From NCBI GenBank assembly GCA_013151335.1, contig JAADIJ010000070.1, forward strand, positions 1 to 40,119: a stretch of DNA of 40,119 nucleotides. The letters are read 5' to 3'. A model generated the notes under the pieces. It did no database searches. It saw nothing but the letters and a program-made list of their open reading frames with translations, and was not told the DNA's origin. Positions 9,007 to 17,456 of this stretch are shown piece after piece. The stretch is from Alphaproteobacteria bacterium. Lineage in GTDB: Bacteria > Pseudomonadota > Alphaproteobacteria > Rhodobacterales > Rhodobacteraceae. Numbering within the stretch: the stretch's first letter is position 1; every line of letters begins with the position of its first letter. The translations under genes and the position numbers were made by a program.

Positions 9007-9050
9007 GCGAATCAGTGATTCGCCGTGTTGATTCGCGCTAGTGATTCGCG
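9007..9050. promoter_or_regulatory. cluster of four GANTC (CcrM) sites upstream of rpoD
   Basis: Four GANTC sites lie within 39 bp: GAATC at 9009-9013 and GATTC at 9017-9021, 9030-9034 and 9043-9047. The three GATTC copies are embedded in TGATTCGC repeats spaced exactly 13 bp apart (9016, 9029, 9042). The first two sites also form an inverted repeat, GCGAAT-CAGTG-ATTCGC (9007-9023), that could fold as a 6-bp hairpin. GANTC is the target of the cell-cycle adenine methyltransferase CcrM in alphaproteobacteria and is expected by chance about once per 256 bp. Location between the dnaG stop and the rpoD start suggests control of rpoD transcription; this is inference. Confidence 0.6.
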
Positions 9051-9098
9051 AGCTGTGTGAAAACGCAGTTGTTCGCCTGTTTTGATATGGAGTGACCA

Positions 9099-11114
9099 AT
9101 GGCCGCCAAAGATACCGAAGCGACAAAGAACGATGACCAACCGAATTCGGCCGCTCTTGGCGACATGAGTCAGGCTGCGATCAAAAAGATGATCGCAGAG
9201 GCCCGCCAGCGGGGCTACATCACTTACGGCGAGCTTAACAAAGTATTGCCGCCCGATCATGTCTCGTCCGAGCAAATCGAAGACGTGATGTCGATGCTCA
9301 GCGAAATGGGCATCAATATTATCGAGGACGAAGAGGCCGAGGAAGAAGAGGCAAAATCAACCGACCTGGTCCAAACCTCGTCATCAAAAGACGTCACGAT
9401 CTCCACCGCGACCACCGAAGTTCTGGATCGCACCGACGACCCTGTGCGCATGTATCTGCGCGAAATGGGCTCGGTCGAGCTGTTGTCACGCGAAGGCGAA
9501 ATCGCGATCGCCAAACGTATTGAGGCCGGTCGCAAAACCATGATCGCCGGGCTGTGCGAAAGCCCGCTGACCTTTCAGGCGATCACCATCTGGCGCGACG
9601 AATTGCTGGAAGAGGAAATCCTTCTGCGTGATGTGATCGATCTGGAGACCACTTTTTCCGGCACACTTGAAACCGATGATGACGAGGAAGTGGGCGCGAC
9701 CGCTGGCGTGACCCCGGTTGCCACCACGACCACGACCACGACTACAGATGCCTCTAAAACCGAGACCCCGCCCGAGACCGATGCCGATGGCAACCAGATC
9801 ACCCGCGATGACGACGACGATGATGATGAGGATGATCAGGCCAATTTGTCGCTTGCGGCGATGGAGGCGGCGCTGAAGCCTCAGGTTCTGGAAACCCTTG
9901 ATCAGATCGCCTCGGATTTCGAAAAGCTTGCCGAAATGCAGGATAGCCGGATTTCGGCGACCTTGAACGAGGACAGCTCTTTTTCGGCCAAGCAGGAAAA
10001 GAAATATCAGGCTCTGCGCTCGGAGATCGTCGAGCTGGTGAACTCGCTGCATCTTCATAACAACCGCATCGACGCCCTGATTGACCAGCTTTACGGCATC
10101 AATCGCAAGATCATGTCGATTGACGGCGCGATGGTCAAACTCGCCGACCAATCGCGCATCAATCGCCGGGATTTTGTCGAGGCCTATCGCGGCTACGAGC
10201 TCGACCCCACATGGATCGACCGCATCGCCGAAAAACCCGGTCGCGGCTGGACCACTTTTCTAGAGCGTTTCCGTGCGAAAATCGATGATCTGCGCGGCGA
10301 GATGGCTGAAGTCGGTCAATATGTCGGCGTTGATATCTCGGAATATCGCCGCATCGTTAATCAGGTGCAAAAGGGCGAAAAAGAGGCACGGCTGGCCAAG
10401 AAAGAGATGGTCGAGGCCAATCTGCGGCTGGTGATCTCCATTGCCAAAAAATACACCAATCGCGGCCTGCAATTCCTCGATCTCATTCAGGAAGGCAATA
10501 TTGGCCTGATGAAAGCGGTCGATAAGTTCGAATATCGCCGTGGCTATAAATTCTCGACCTATGCCACTTGGTGGATCAGACAGGCCATCACCCGCTCGAT
10601 CGCCGATCAGGCGCGCACCATCCGTATACCGGTGCATATGATTGAAACCATTAACAAATTGGTGCGCACTGGGCGCCAGATGCTGCACGAAATCGGCCGC
10701 GAACCCACACCAGAGGAGCTGGCAGCCAAGCTGCAAATGCCGCTGGAAAAGGTCCGCAAGGTGATGAAAATCGCCAAAGAGCCGATCAGTCTGGAAACGC
10801 CGATTGGCGACGAGGAAGACAGCCAGCTTGGCGATTTCATCGAGGATAAAAACGCGGTTCTGCCGCTTGATAGCGCCATTCAGGGCAATCTCAAGGACAC
10901 GACAACACGCGTTCTGGCCAGTCTAACGCCGCGCGAGGAACGAGTTTTACGCATGCGTTTTGGCATCGGCATGAACACCGATCATACGCTGGAAGAGGTG
11001 GGCCAACAGTTCAGCGTGACCCGCGAGCGCATCCGGCAAATCGAGGCCAAAGCGCTGCGAAAACTGAAACATCCCAGCCGCAGCCGCAAATTACGCTCGT
11101 TTTTAGATCAATAG
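9099..11114 (+). CDS. rpoD: RNA polymerase primary sigma factor RpoD (sigma-70)
   Basis: Housekeeping sigma factor, 671 residues, full length. Region 1.1 occupies about 25-75 ([24 protein letters not shown]). Region 1.2 begins near [30 protein letters not shown] long non-conserved region follows with a run of eight threonines and an acidic aspartate run (about 205-250). Region 2 ([44 protein letters not shown]) and region 4.2 ([29 protein letters not shown]) are intact. The ATG at 9099 has GGAG upstream at a normal distance. Downstream of dnaG and behind the GANTC cluster. Residue ranges are approximate. Confidence 0.98.
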   Translation: MAAKDTEATKNDDQPNSAALGDMSQAAIKKMIAEARQRGYITYGELNKVLPPDHVSSEQIEDVMSMLSEMGINIIEDEEAEEEEAKSTDLVQTSSSKDVTISTATTEVLDRTDDPVRMYLREMGSVELLSREGEIAIAKRIEAGRKTMIAGLCESPLTFQAITIWRDELLEEEILLRDVIDLETTFSGTLETDDDEEVGATAGVTPVATTTTTTTTDASKTETPPETDADGNQITRDDDDDDDEDDQANLSLAAMEAALKPQVLETLDQIASDFEKLAEMQDSRISATLNEDSSFSAKQEKKYQALRSEIVELVNSLHLHNNRIDALIDQLYGINRKIMSIDGAMVKLADQSRINRRDFVEAYRGYELDPTWIDRIAEKPGRGWTTFLERFRAKIDDLRGEMAEVGQYVGVDISEYRRIVNQVQKGEKEARLAKKEMVEANLRLVISIAKKYTNRGLQFLDLIQEGNIGLMKAVDKFEYRRGYKFSTYATWWIRQAITRSIADQARTIRIPVHMIETINKLVRTGRQMLHEIGREPTPEELAAKLQMPLEKVRKVMKIAKEPISLETPIGDEEDSQLGDFIEDKNAVLPLDSAIQGNLKDTTTRVLASLTPREERVLRMRFGIGMNTDHTLEEVGQQFSVTRERIRQIEAKALRKLKHPSRSRKLRSFLDQ

Positions 11115-11168
11115 ATCGCCTGCAAATCTACAAGCCTGCGCGCGGCCTGAACCGCCGCCGCAGGCGAT
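11115..11168. terminator. inverted repeat between convergent rpoD and glycosyltransferase genes
   Basis: Perfect 9-bp arms ATCGCCTGC (11115-11123) and GCAGGCGAT (11160-11168) enclose a 36-nt GC-rich spacer. The repeat sits immediately after the rpoD stop and before the end of the convergent glycosyltransferase gene. It could act as a transcription stop in both directions, but no strong U-tract follows on either strand, so the terminator call is weak. Confidence 0.3.
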
Positions 11169-11184
11169 TTAGATACGCCGTGGC

Positions 11185-12036
11185 TCACCACATTTTCAGC
11201 CGCGCCCGAATAATTCTCGACGCGGAATCGCACCGTTTCAGCGTATAATAAGGCACGAACTTGCGCACAATTGCCTTTTGCCCCGAGGTCAGATCGGACT
11301 CAGCTATCAGGTCGTAACATACTGCGGAAAAACGAGAATTCCGCGCGGTCATCTCTTCATAAGTCGGCCTTATACGCGGAATATAGTCACGAGTTTCGAT
11401 TATTTTTCGCTGCCTGAACGAGGTCTCTTTGGTGCCTCTGATGCCGTCCCGCAATGCGCAGCCAAACAGGGTAAGCTGATCAAAGGCCCATTCATCGGGA
11501 AACCCCTGCCGCACCCTGTCGGTGATCTCAACCAGCGCATCATAGCGCCACAATCCATAATACCAACTCGCGGAATTGCGTAAAACTTGACGATAGAATC
11601 GCGGCAATCTCGGACCAGTCGTTTTTTCGGTATAGGGGTAGAAACGGGATTTTGTACCGGGAGAGGCCTCGCGCAGGATATCACAGGTCGCAAGCAAAGT
11701 TGTTCGGTCCCGCTCATGAACATCCACCAGTTTTTCGATGTAATTGTCGGCGGATAAATCATCAAACGCTCGCCACATGAACAGCGGCGAGCGGGCTAAA
11801 TTTCTGGCGGCGAGGAAATTCGGGAGCGCGCCGATATTTTCGCTCTGACGAATATGATGAAACCGGGTGTCGCGCTTGACGAATTTCTGGCAAATATCAG
11901 GCGTCGCGTCAGTCGAACAATTATCGGAGATGTAAACGTTGAAATCTCGGAACGACTGTTGCTCCAGATTTTCCAGCGTCTCTTCCAACAGCTTGGCGCC
12001 GTTGAAAACAGGGATACCAATTGATACGCGTGACAA
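11185..12036 (-). CDS. glycosyltransferase family 2
   Basis: GT-A fold glycosyltransferase, 283 residues. The N-terminus is the family's first strand (RVSIGIPVFNGAKLLEETLENLEQQ). It is followed by the nucleotide-binding motif SDNCSTDATPDI at about 37-48 and a DXD-like FDD at 91-93 (MWRAFDDLSADNY), the expected metal/UDP-sugar site. No membrane segment is visible. An open frame extends upstream to 12300 but overlaps the preceding gene. TTG at 12036 is chosen because GGAG lies 8 nt upstream and the family sequence begins exactly there. It is the last gene of a minus-strand glycan unit (15129-11185); its job is probably adding a sugar to a lipopolysaccharide or exopolysaccharide. Donor and acceptor are unknown. 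Confidence 0.85.
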   Translation of the reverse strand: MSRVSIGIPVFNGAKLLEETLENLEQQSFRDFNVYISDNCSTDATPDICQKFVKRDTRFHHIRQSENIGALPNFLAARNLARSPLFMWRAFDDLSADNYIEKLVDVHERDRTTLLATCDILREASPGTKSRFYPYTEKTTGPRLPRFYRQVLRNSASWYYGLWRYDALVEITDRVRQGFPDEWAFDQLTLFGCALRDGIRGTKETSFRQRKIIETRDYIPRIRPTYEEMTARNSRFSAVCYDLIAESDLTSGQKAIVRKFVPYYTLKRCDSASRIIRARLKMW

Positions 12037-12143
12037 CTTGCTCGCTCCGTTTTTGCCATGTGGCTGCAATCGCCATGAGAATACTTTGAAATCTCGCTTT
12101 TTCAGTCGGCACCTAACACGGGCGACGGAGATATTCAATTTTG

Positions 12144-13043
12144 TCAGGCTGAATTTGCGGGTTTTTTTGATTTGGCTTTCTTCAATAATCTTGCCAGAAA
12201 TTTGAATCGGAACCCGGAATAAAGATGTTTGTACCAAATCCTGAACGGGATCCAAGAGAGGAAAAATCCACCAGTCGCGCTCTTCTCCTCGCCCCAGCAC
12301 CTTCCCGATATATCTAGCCGACGCCGCCTTGTTAGATAGTGGAACCGAAAGGTTTTCAGATCACCTACCAGCAGGTTTTCCTGATTTGCCGACCTGTAGG
12401 TTTTTGATGTCGCCCAATCTTTAGGTTCGAACAGCTGCCCTTTATTGTCCAACACCAACACGGGGTCTCCACTGGCAAGATACATATTCGTCAGGCTGTC
12501 AGGCCCGGACTCCATCAAATAGCTGTCTCTCTTGGTGAAACGCTCGTCGCCATAGGCTTCAAGAAATCTCATGCGATCTACCAGAAATGCCGTGGTGCGA
12601 ATATGAGGATTGGGAAATGTGACGCCGATTGAGGTCATGGCCTCCCAACTTCCGGTGGCTCCGATCAGCGCGCGCCCCTGTGTCTCTAACAGCGCCCGCT
12701 GATATAGCTCGGCCCAGTTTTTGGAATGAATAATCGCGTTTGAGTTCATAATTAGCAGATGACTGAACCCGGTTATCTGACGGCAGGCTTTTGCGTAGGC
12801 CCGTTTGTCCATGCCAGTGTCATCTATCCACAAGTACCTGATCCGAGCGCGCTGATCCGGCGTGAGTTCATCCAGTGCGGCGTCATATTCTCCTTCATCA
12901 TACCCCTTATGAAGAAAATATAGCGGATAGGAATCCCCCGGGTCGTTCCCGAAAAAAGAGTGCAGAAACCCACGCGATTTCCAAATCGGGTTGGCCTTCC
13001 GACACAGGTATAACACGGCAAAACTTAGTTTATCTGTGTTCAT
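12144..13043 (-). CDS. unknown protein of a glycan operon, possibly GT-A-like transferase
   Basis: 299-residue protein I do not firmly recognise. It lacks a signal peptide and membrane segments. The middle part (YLWIDDTGMDKRAYAKACRQITGFSHLLIMNSNAIIHSKNW) has the look of a nucleotide-sugar-binding core: IDDTG could serve as an acidic motif and LLIMNSNAII as the strand before an active-site loop. The C-terminus is strongly basic (FLARLLKKAKSKK), which could bind membrane phospholipids. It lies between the epimerase gene (38 nt upstream) and the GT2 gene (107 nt downstream), so a role in surface polysaccharide assembly is inferred from context. The glycosyltransferase label is tentative. Confidence 0.7.
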   Translation of the reverse strand: MNTDKLSFAVLYLCRKANPIWKSRGFLHSFFGNDPGDSYPLYFLHKGYDEGEYDAALDELTPDQRARIRYLWIDDTGMDKRAYAKACRQITGFSHLLIMNSNAIIHSKNWAELYQRALLETQGRALIGATGSWEAMTSIGVTFPNPHIRTTAFLVDRMRFLEAYGDERFTKRDSYLMESGPDSLTNMYLASGDPVLVLDNKGQLFEPKDWATSKTYRSANQENLLVGDLKTFRFHYLTRRRRLDISGRCWGEEKSATGGFFLSWIPFRIWYKHLYSGFRFKFLARLLKKAKSKKPANSA

Positions 13044-13081
13044 TTAACACACAATCCTGTCGAACATTAAGCCGAGGACAT

Positions 13082-13909
13082 TCATTTCACGCCAACAATT
13101 CGCGGAGGATCAATCGGATTGGGCGCGCGACCGCCAAAGTTCAACAAGTCTCGGCGGCCATATTCATCTGCCAGTTTTTCTGCAAGCTGACGCACGGTCG
13201 GGGCGACACCGGAGCAAATATTTACCGGACCTTGCGTATCACCATCGGCAGTTAATACGATCATTCGCGCAGCCTCGACAACATCAAGATAGTCGCGCTG
13301 TTGCTCGCCACTGGTCAGATTTGCAACCTCTCCCTTGGAAAGCATGTCTCGGATATAAGACACCAACCGACGTGGATCCTCGTCCTGACCAAAAAGGAAA
13401 AATAAGCGGCACCAGGCGAGTTCGACGCCTAGACCGGGAAGGCTTGCATTCAAAGCAATAAATGCGGCCGCTTTGCTGGCGCCGTATGGCGAACCGGGCT
13501 TCAATTTTGTCTCGGTGGACAGCACACCACCTTTCAGATCATATTCAAAACACGTCCCAATACCAACGAAACGTCGCACACCCATCGCGGCAGCGGCTTT
13601 GGCGAAATTGATGGTTCCGATTAGGCAGTCCAGATTTTCAGGCGCGGTCAGGTATTTTTCGGGCTCCACATACCAAGCCACATGGATAATTGTATCAATG
13701 CCATCGCAGACGCTGTTCCAAAACGACGGCGGCTCCGCGAACAGATCATCGGTACTGACCACGCTTTCAATGTTCTTTTGACCCTCAAACATATGCTCTT
13801 TACCGCGGCGCACAATAACGCGAACCGATGCACCTTGGTCGAGCAATTGTTGCAAGACCTGACGGCCAACAAATCCGGTGGCCCCCGTCAGTAAATAGAG
13901 CTTGCTCAT
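13082..13909 (-). CDS. NAD-dependent sugar epimerase/dehydratase (extended SDR)
   Basis: Extended short-chain dehydrogenase/reductase acting on nucleotide sugars, 275 residues. The Rossmann motif TGATGFVG is at 8-15 and the catalytic YxxxK is Tyr142/Lys146 (SPYGASKAA). A QQRDYLDVVEAARMIV block near the C-terminus is typical of GalE/RfbB-like enzymes. Epimerase, dehydratase or reductase activity cannot be separated by eye. The ATG at 13909 overlaps the stop codon of the methyltransferase gene by 4 nt (ATGA), indicating translational coupling, so it is preferred over a longer frame reaching 14002. The two enzymes probably act on the same NDP-sugar. Confidence 0.9.
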   Translation of the reverse strand: MSKLYLLTGATGFVGRQVLQQLLDQGASVRVIVRRGKEHMFEGQKNIESVVSTDDLFAEPPSFWNSVCDGIDTIIHVAWYVEPEKYLTAPENLDCLIGTINFAKAAAAMGVRRFVGIGTCFEYDLKGGVLSTETKLKPGSPYGASKAAAFIALNASLPGLGVELAWCRLFFLFGQDEDPRRLVSYIRDMLSKGEVANLTSGEQQRDYLDVVEAARMIVLTADGDTQGPVNICSGVAPTVRQLAEKLADEYGRRDLLNFGGRAPNPIDPPRIVGVK

Positions 13910-15129
13910 CTGATCGTCAGCTCTGGTACGGCGGTCACGAACCGGGTGCCAAGCGCGTGCAGCGGGGCGAGTTGCTGCTCGACTTCGGCGAAAATGTTCC
14001 ACGGCAGCACGACGATATAGTCGGGCCGACTCGCAGGCAGTTCGCTTGGCGGGCGAATGGGGATATGGCTGGCGGGCATGAATTTATGCTGTTTGGCCTT
14101 CGCAGCATCATAAACCACCCCCAAGAGGTCAGGCTTGACCCCGGCATAGTTCAAAAGCGTGTTGCCCTTGGCCGCTGCGCCATAAGCGGAAACGGTCTTG
14201 CCCAGCTTCTTTTGCTCAAGCAGAAAGCCCAGCAAATCGTTTTTCACCCGATCAGCACTTTGCTGAAAAGAGCGATAGAACTCGTCGGTCTCCATCCCTC
14301 GTTCACACTCGGCAGACATCACGCGCGCGACATTCGGCAGCGTCGCAATCGTGGCACCCTCACGACAGCCATAGACCCGGAGGCTGCCTCCATGGGTCGA
14401 GATTTCCTCCACATCAAACACGCGCAATCCCGCCGCTGTGAAAATTTTACTGACGGCGATTAGCGAGAGATAGGAATAATGCTCGTGATAAACCGTATCA
14501 AACTGGCTGAATTCAACCAGCCGCATCAGATGGGGAAACTCCAGCGTGCAGATGCCTTCCGGTTTCAAAACCGCCGTGATCCCTTTGGTAAAGTCATTGA
14601 TATCAGGGACATGGGCGTAAACATTATTGCCAATGACCAGATCGGCCTGCTGCCCCTCGTCGGCCAGCTTGCGGCCAAGCGCCTCGCCGAAAAATTCGCG
14701 GATCACCGGAACGCCGAGGCTTTCAGCAAATGTCGCAGTGTCACCCGTAGGCTCGATCCCGACACAGGGGGTGCCGTCGGTCACAAAGTTTTTCAACAAA
14801 TAGCCGTCATTAGAGGCGATCTCGATGACAAAACTGTCCTTGCTCAGACCAAGCCGCTGCGAGATCATCGTGCAATACTCCGCCGCGTGCGAGAGCCAGC
14901 TTTTCGAGGTTGACGAAAAATAGGCATAATCGCTTTGAAACAGCATATCCGCGTCGGCATAATCCTCGGTCTGCACCAAACGGCATTGAGAACACACAAA
15001 CAGTTTCAGCGGAAAGGTCATTTCCGGCATGCGCAGGGTCTCTGCGGTCAGGTAAGCGTTTGACGGGGGCGCGTTGCCAAGGTCAAGAAAAACATCGCTC
15101 AGCGGGGCGCAGCAGTGGCGGCAATTCAT
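13906..15129 (-). CDS. sugar C-methyltransferase-like SAM-dependent enzyme
   Basis: 407-residue three-domain methyltransferase of the NDP-sugar C-3 methyltransferase type (TylC3/NovU-like architecture). The N-terminal zinc-binding domain has Cys3/Cys6 and Cys46/Cys49 (CRHC ... CSQC). The SAM-binding domain starts at about 101 (VIEIASNDGYLLKNF). A conserved VYHEHYSYLS block follows in which the Tyr/His residues are catalytic in the family. The C-terminal domain contains VSAYGAAAKGNTLLNYAG. It is the first gene of the minus-strand glycan unit and overlaps the epimerase gene by 4 nt. Likely role: making a branched, C-methylated deoxysugar for the cell surface; the exact sugar is unknown. Confidence 0.88.
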   Translation of the reverse strand: MNCRHCCAPLSDVFLDLGNAPPSNAYLTAETLRMPEMTFPLKLFVCSQCRLVQTEDYADADMLFQSDYAYFSSTSKSWLSHAAEYCTMISQRLGLSKDSFVIEIASNDGYLLKNFVTDGTPCVGIEPTGDTATFAESLGVPVIREFFGEALGRKLADEGQQADLVIGNNVYAHVPDINDFTKGITAVLKPEGICTLEFPHLMRLVEFSQFDTVYHEHYSYLSLIAVSKIFTAAGLRVFDVEEISTHGGSLRVYGCREGATIATLPNVARVMSAECERGMETDEFYRSFQQSADRVKNDLLGFLLEQKKLGKTVSAYGAAAKGNTLLNYAGVKPDLLGVVYDAAKAKQHKFMPASHIPIRPPSELPASRPDYIVVLPWNIFAEVEQQLAPLHALGTRFVTAVPELTIR

Positions 15130-15198
15130 GAAGGCTTCTTTTCGTTTACGGATGATCCTGAGTGCAATCTACAATATCCCAGCGCGCGACATCAAGGC

Positions 15199-15519
15199 GG
15201 ACATGATATCGCCCCAAATATTCATGGCTGCGCGCTTGTCGCAGAGCATCGGTCTATGCAAGGGTGATGATTACCCACGGCAAGCTACGTGATGAATGCC
15301 TGAACAAAACCCTATCTGACTCGCGGGCAGATGCTCGGGAGGCGTTGGAAAACTGGCTGCATGATTGCAACCACCAGCGCCCGCATTCAGCGCTGGGAAA
15401 TCTGACATCTCGGGAATTCGTCGCGAAAATAGACATGGACAAACTGGCAGCATGGCACCATCAACTTAACTCCATGGACTCTCTATAAACTGAAGGATAT
15501 TTGGGGCGCAGGTCAGGAC
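15199..15519. mobile_element. internally deleted IS3-type element remnant
   Basis: A 313-bp remnant (15203-15515). The 12-bp sequence CGCCCCAAATAT at 15210-15221 recurs inverted at 15497-15508, each copy 7 bp from the proposed element end. GGAC flanks both ends directly (15199-15202 and 15516-15519), consistent with a 4-bp target duplication, a length known for part of the IS3 family. The right outer end reads TGACCTG (on the minus strand); the left outer 7 bp do not match it, so the left boundary is less certain. Inside lies only the last part of an OrfB transposase. Confidence 0.55.
15264..15488 (+). pseudogene. IS3 family transposase OrfB, C-terminal fragment
   Basis: The frame reads GKLRDECLNKTLSDSRADAREALENWLHDCNHQRPHSALGNLTSREF, the highly conserved end of IS3-family integrase-core transposases, including the final glutamate region and the NHQRPHSALG signature. 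The DDE aspartates and all upstream parts are missing, so this is a non-functional fragment of 74 codons. It lies between the glycan operon and the nitronate-monooxygenase-like gene. Confidence 0.85.
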
Positions 15520-15562
15520 CTCACTGATCCCAATTTTAACCAGCGGAGTAACCGTTCTAATA

Positions 15563-17026
15563 ATGTCGCTCATTGAAAAACTCAGCCAGCCCGTGTTCAT
15601 AGATGGAGCGTGGATACGTCCCCTTATCCAGGGGGGTAAGGGGGTTGGCGCCACAAATGGTGTAAGCGCCGGGGCCTGGGCGGCAGAGAATGCAGCGGGG
15701 ACCATAGCGGCCATTGGTGCAGCCATCGGCTATGACAAAAATGGTCGCGAGGTGCCTTATTCTTACGAGGCAAAGACGCGTCATGGGCGCTTTGAAGAAA
15801 TGCTGTCAATGTCGGTAAAAGGCTGCCGATTACAGGTCGACATCGCCTATAGTGCCAGCAACGGTAAAGGGCGTATCCGAATAAACTTTCTCAAAATGGC
15901 CGGCGGCTCCATGCGTGTTATGCGCGAGGTTCTAGCGGCAACCCGTCTGGCCGGTGGCGGCAATAAAATTCACGCCGTAACTATGGGCGCGGGCCTGGCC
16001 TCTGAACAAGACGCCCGGATTTGCGCCAATGAAGGTATTTATCTGGATCCGATCATTTCCAGCGTTACCGCATTAAAGGTTTTGTTAAGCCGTACTTATA
16101 GAAACTGGGCAGGCCGACACAAGGACGTCATCGGGGCCGTGGTCTATGAAGACCCTTGGCTGGCCGGTGGACATAATGGCATCACCAGCCGGGAAAATCC
16201 TGACAAACCACAAGCGCCTTATGAACGCGTCAAGGCTTTGCGCAAAGTCATGAATGATAATGGCATGCAGGATATTGCCATCATCATGGCCGGAGGAGTT
16301 TGGTATTTACGCGATTGGCAAAACTGGCTGGATAATCCGGAAATTGGCCCGATAGCCTTCCAGATCGGTACGAGGGATCTGTTGACCAAAGAATGCCCCA
16401 TAGGCAAAGAGTGGAAAGATCTTTTATTCGGTATGAAAGAAGAGGATGTAGTTCTCAACAAGTTCAGCCCCACCGGGTTTTATTCATCGGCATACCGGAA
16501 TGGGATGATGCGCGAACTATATGAACGCTCCGATCGACAGGTACCTTTTGCGCAAAAAATTTCCAATAGCATGAACAAGCCCGTCGAGGGGCCCGGCGTG
16601 CCCTTCAACACTTATGGTGTTTCGCCAGAAGACAAAGGAAAGGTCGATTCCTGGATTGCGAATGGGTTTACAATCCCCTTGCGTACACCTGATGACACAC
16701 TGATTTTTGTAACCAAGGAAACGGCACTGGAGATCAAGTCTCACAGGGCCGAGTGTGTGGGTTGTATTTCCACTTGCAAACTTAGTACGTGGTGTGAGGA
16801 TGCCGATAAGAAATATTCAACGGGCAATCTCCCCGATCCGCGTGTTCATTGTATTCGCAAAGGGCTGCAAGAGGCTATTGCAGGAAAAGATCTGGATAAA
16901 TCCCTCATATTTTCTGGCCACAATGCATATAAAGCGGGTAATGATCCGTTCTATCGCGGTGAAAACGGCTGTGTTTTCATTCCCACGACAAAGCAACTTA
17001 TCGAACGCCTGACAACAGGCGATTAA
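15563..17026 (+). CDS. nitronate monooxygenase-like flavoprotein with C-terminal cysteine cluster
   Basis: 487-residue protein related to the 2-nitropropane dioxygenase/nitronate monooxygenase TIM-barrel family (FMN, oxidation of alkyl nitronates). The family features are an N-terminal GGKGVGATNGVSAGAWAAENAAGTIA segment and a barrel strand IAIIMAGGVWYLRDW followed by PIAFQIGTRDLLT, resembling the FMN phosphate-binding part. It is much longer than typical 310-380 residue members. Near the C-terminus it has Cys398, Cys401, Cys405 and Cys411 (CxxCxxxCxxxxxC) and Cys430, suggesting a metal or Fe-S site. No strong ribosome binding site precedes the ATG. Composition looks less GC-rich than its neighbours and an IS remnant lies just upstream, so acquisition by transfer is possible. 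The exact reaction is unknown. Confidence 0.65.
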   Translation: MSLIEKLSQPVFIDGAWIRPLIQGGKGVGATNGVSAGAWAAENAAGTIAAIGAAIGYDKNGREVPYSYEAKTRHGRFEEMLSMSVKGCRLQVDIAYSASNGKGRIRINFLKMAGGSMRVMREVLAATRLAGGGNKIHAVTMGAGLASEQDARICANEGIYLDPIISSVTALKVLLSRTYRNWAGRHKDVIGAVVYEDPWLAGGHNGITSRENPDKPQAPYERVKALRKVMNDNGMQDIAIIMAGGVWYLRDWQNWLDNPEIGPIAFQIGTRDLLTKECPIGKEWKDLLFGMKEEDVVLNKFSPTGFYSSAYRNGMMRELYERSDRQVPFAQKISNSMNKPVEGPGVPFNTYGVSPEDKGKVDSWIANGFTIPLRTPDDTLIFVTKETALEIKSHRAECVGCISTCKLSTWCEDADKKYSTGNLPDPRVHCIRKGLQEAIAGKDLDKSLIFSGHNAYKAGNDPFYRGENGCVFIPTTKQLIERLTTGD

Positions 17027-17032
17027 GAGCCG

Positions 17033-17059
17033 CCCCTATCGGTGTTGAGGTGATAGGGG
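17033..17059 (+). terminator. hairpin downstream of the nitronate monooxygenase-like gene
   Basis: CCCCTATC (17033-17040) and GATAGGGG (17052-17059) form a perfect 8-bp stem with an 11-nt loop, 7 nt after the stop codon. No U-tract follows (AACCTACC), so it may be a weak or Rho-assisted 3' end. Confidence 0.45.
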
Positions 17060-17164
17060 AACCTACCTAAAGTATATTGCATTCAAACAGAAAACTTGTT
17101 TGAAGACGACCAGTCACGTCCAAGGCTGCATAGTTGTGTAATTAACTGATATTAATGTATATTT

Positions 17165-17250
17165 TGGTGCGGGCGGCGGGACTCGAACCCGCACGGCACA
17201 AAGGCCCAGAGATTTTAAGTCTCTTATGTCTACCATTCCATCACGCCCGC
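17165..17250 (-). tRNA. tRNA-Leu(UAA)
   Basis: 86-nt tRNA on the minus strand, including an encoded 3' CCA. The acceptor arms GCGGGCG (from 17250) and CGCCCGC (ending before the discriminator A at 17168) pair fully. The anticodon arm is AGAGA-CTTAAAA-TCTCT with anticodon TAA at 17217-17215. A long variable arm (GGCCTTTGTGCC region) marks a class II tRNA, and the T arm GCGGGTTCGAGTCCCGC is canonical. The anticodon reads leucine UUA codons, and UUG if the wobble base is modified. Confidence 0.97.
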
Positions 17251-17402
17251 ATCCTGCGCATATCACCCAGATCGGGATGATCATGGTCGCAAAAATCTTG
17301 TCATTGCCACCGCTTGCACTGAGGATTTAGGAAAATATCCGGGGGGTGTCCATCAAATTCAACTGATTGGCAAAATTCAGCGCCCCGCACCATTAAAACC
17401 AA

Positions 17403-17432
17403 AGCGCCACCCGAAACGCTCCGGGAGGCGCT
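17403..17432 (-). terminator. Rho-independent terminator of the cytochrome P460 gene
   Basis: On the minus strand, AGCGCC-T-CCCG and CGGG-T-GGCGCT pair as an 11-position stem with one T-T mismatch and an 8-nt loop. The stem is followed by the T-rich run TTTGGTTTTAATGG. It lies 25 nt after the P460 stop codon, a typical intrinsic terminator position. Confidence 0.75.
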
Positions 17433-17456
17433 CTGAATATTCGTGCTGCAAAAGCA

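Noticed and set aside
12037-12300. N-terminal extension of the GT2 glycosyltransferase up to 12300
   Set aside because: It overlaps the upstream gene, adds basic non-family sequence, and a TTG with a good ribosome binding site lies exactly at the family N-terminus.
15203-17250. Genomic island integrated at the 3' end of tRNA-Leu
   Set aside because: The tRNA 3' end does face the IS remnant and the flavoprotein gene, but I found no second copy of the tRNA 3' sequence and no integrase.
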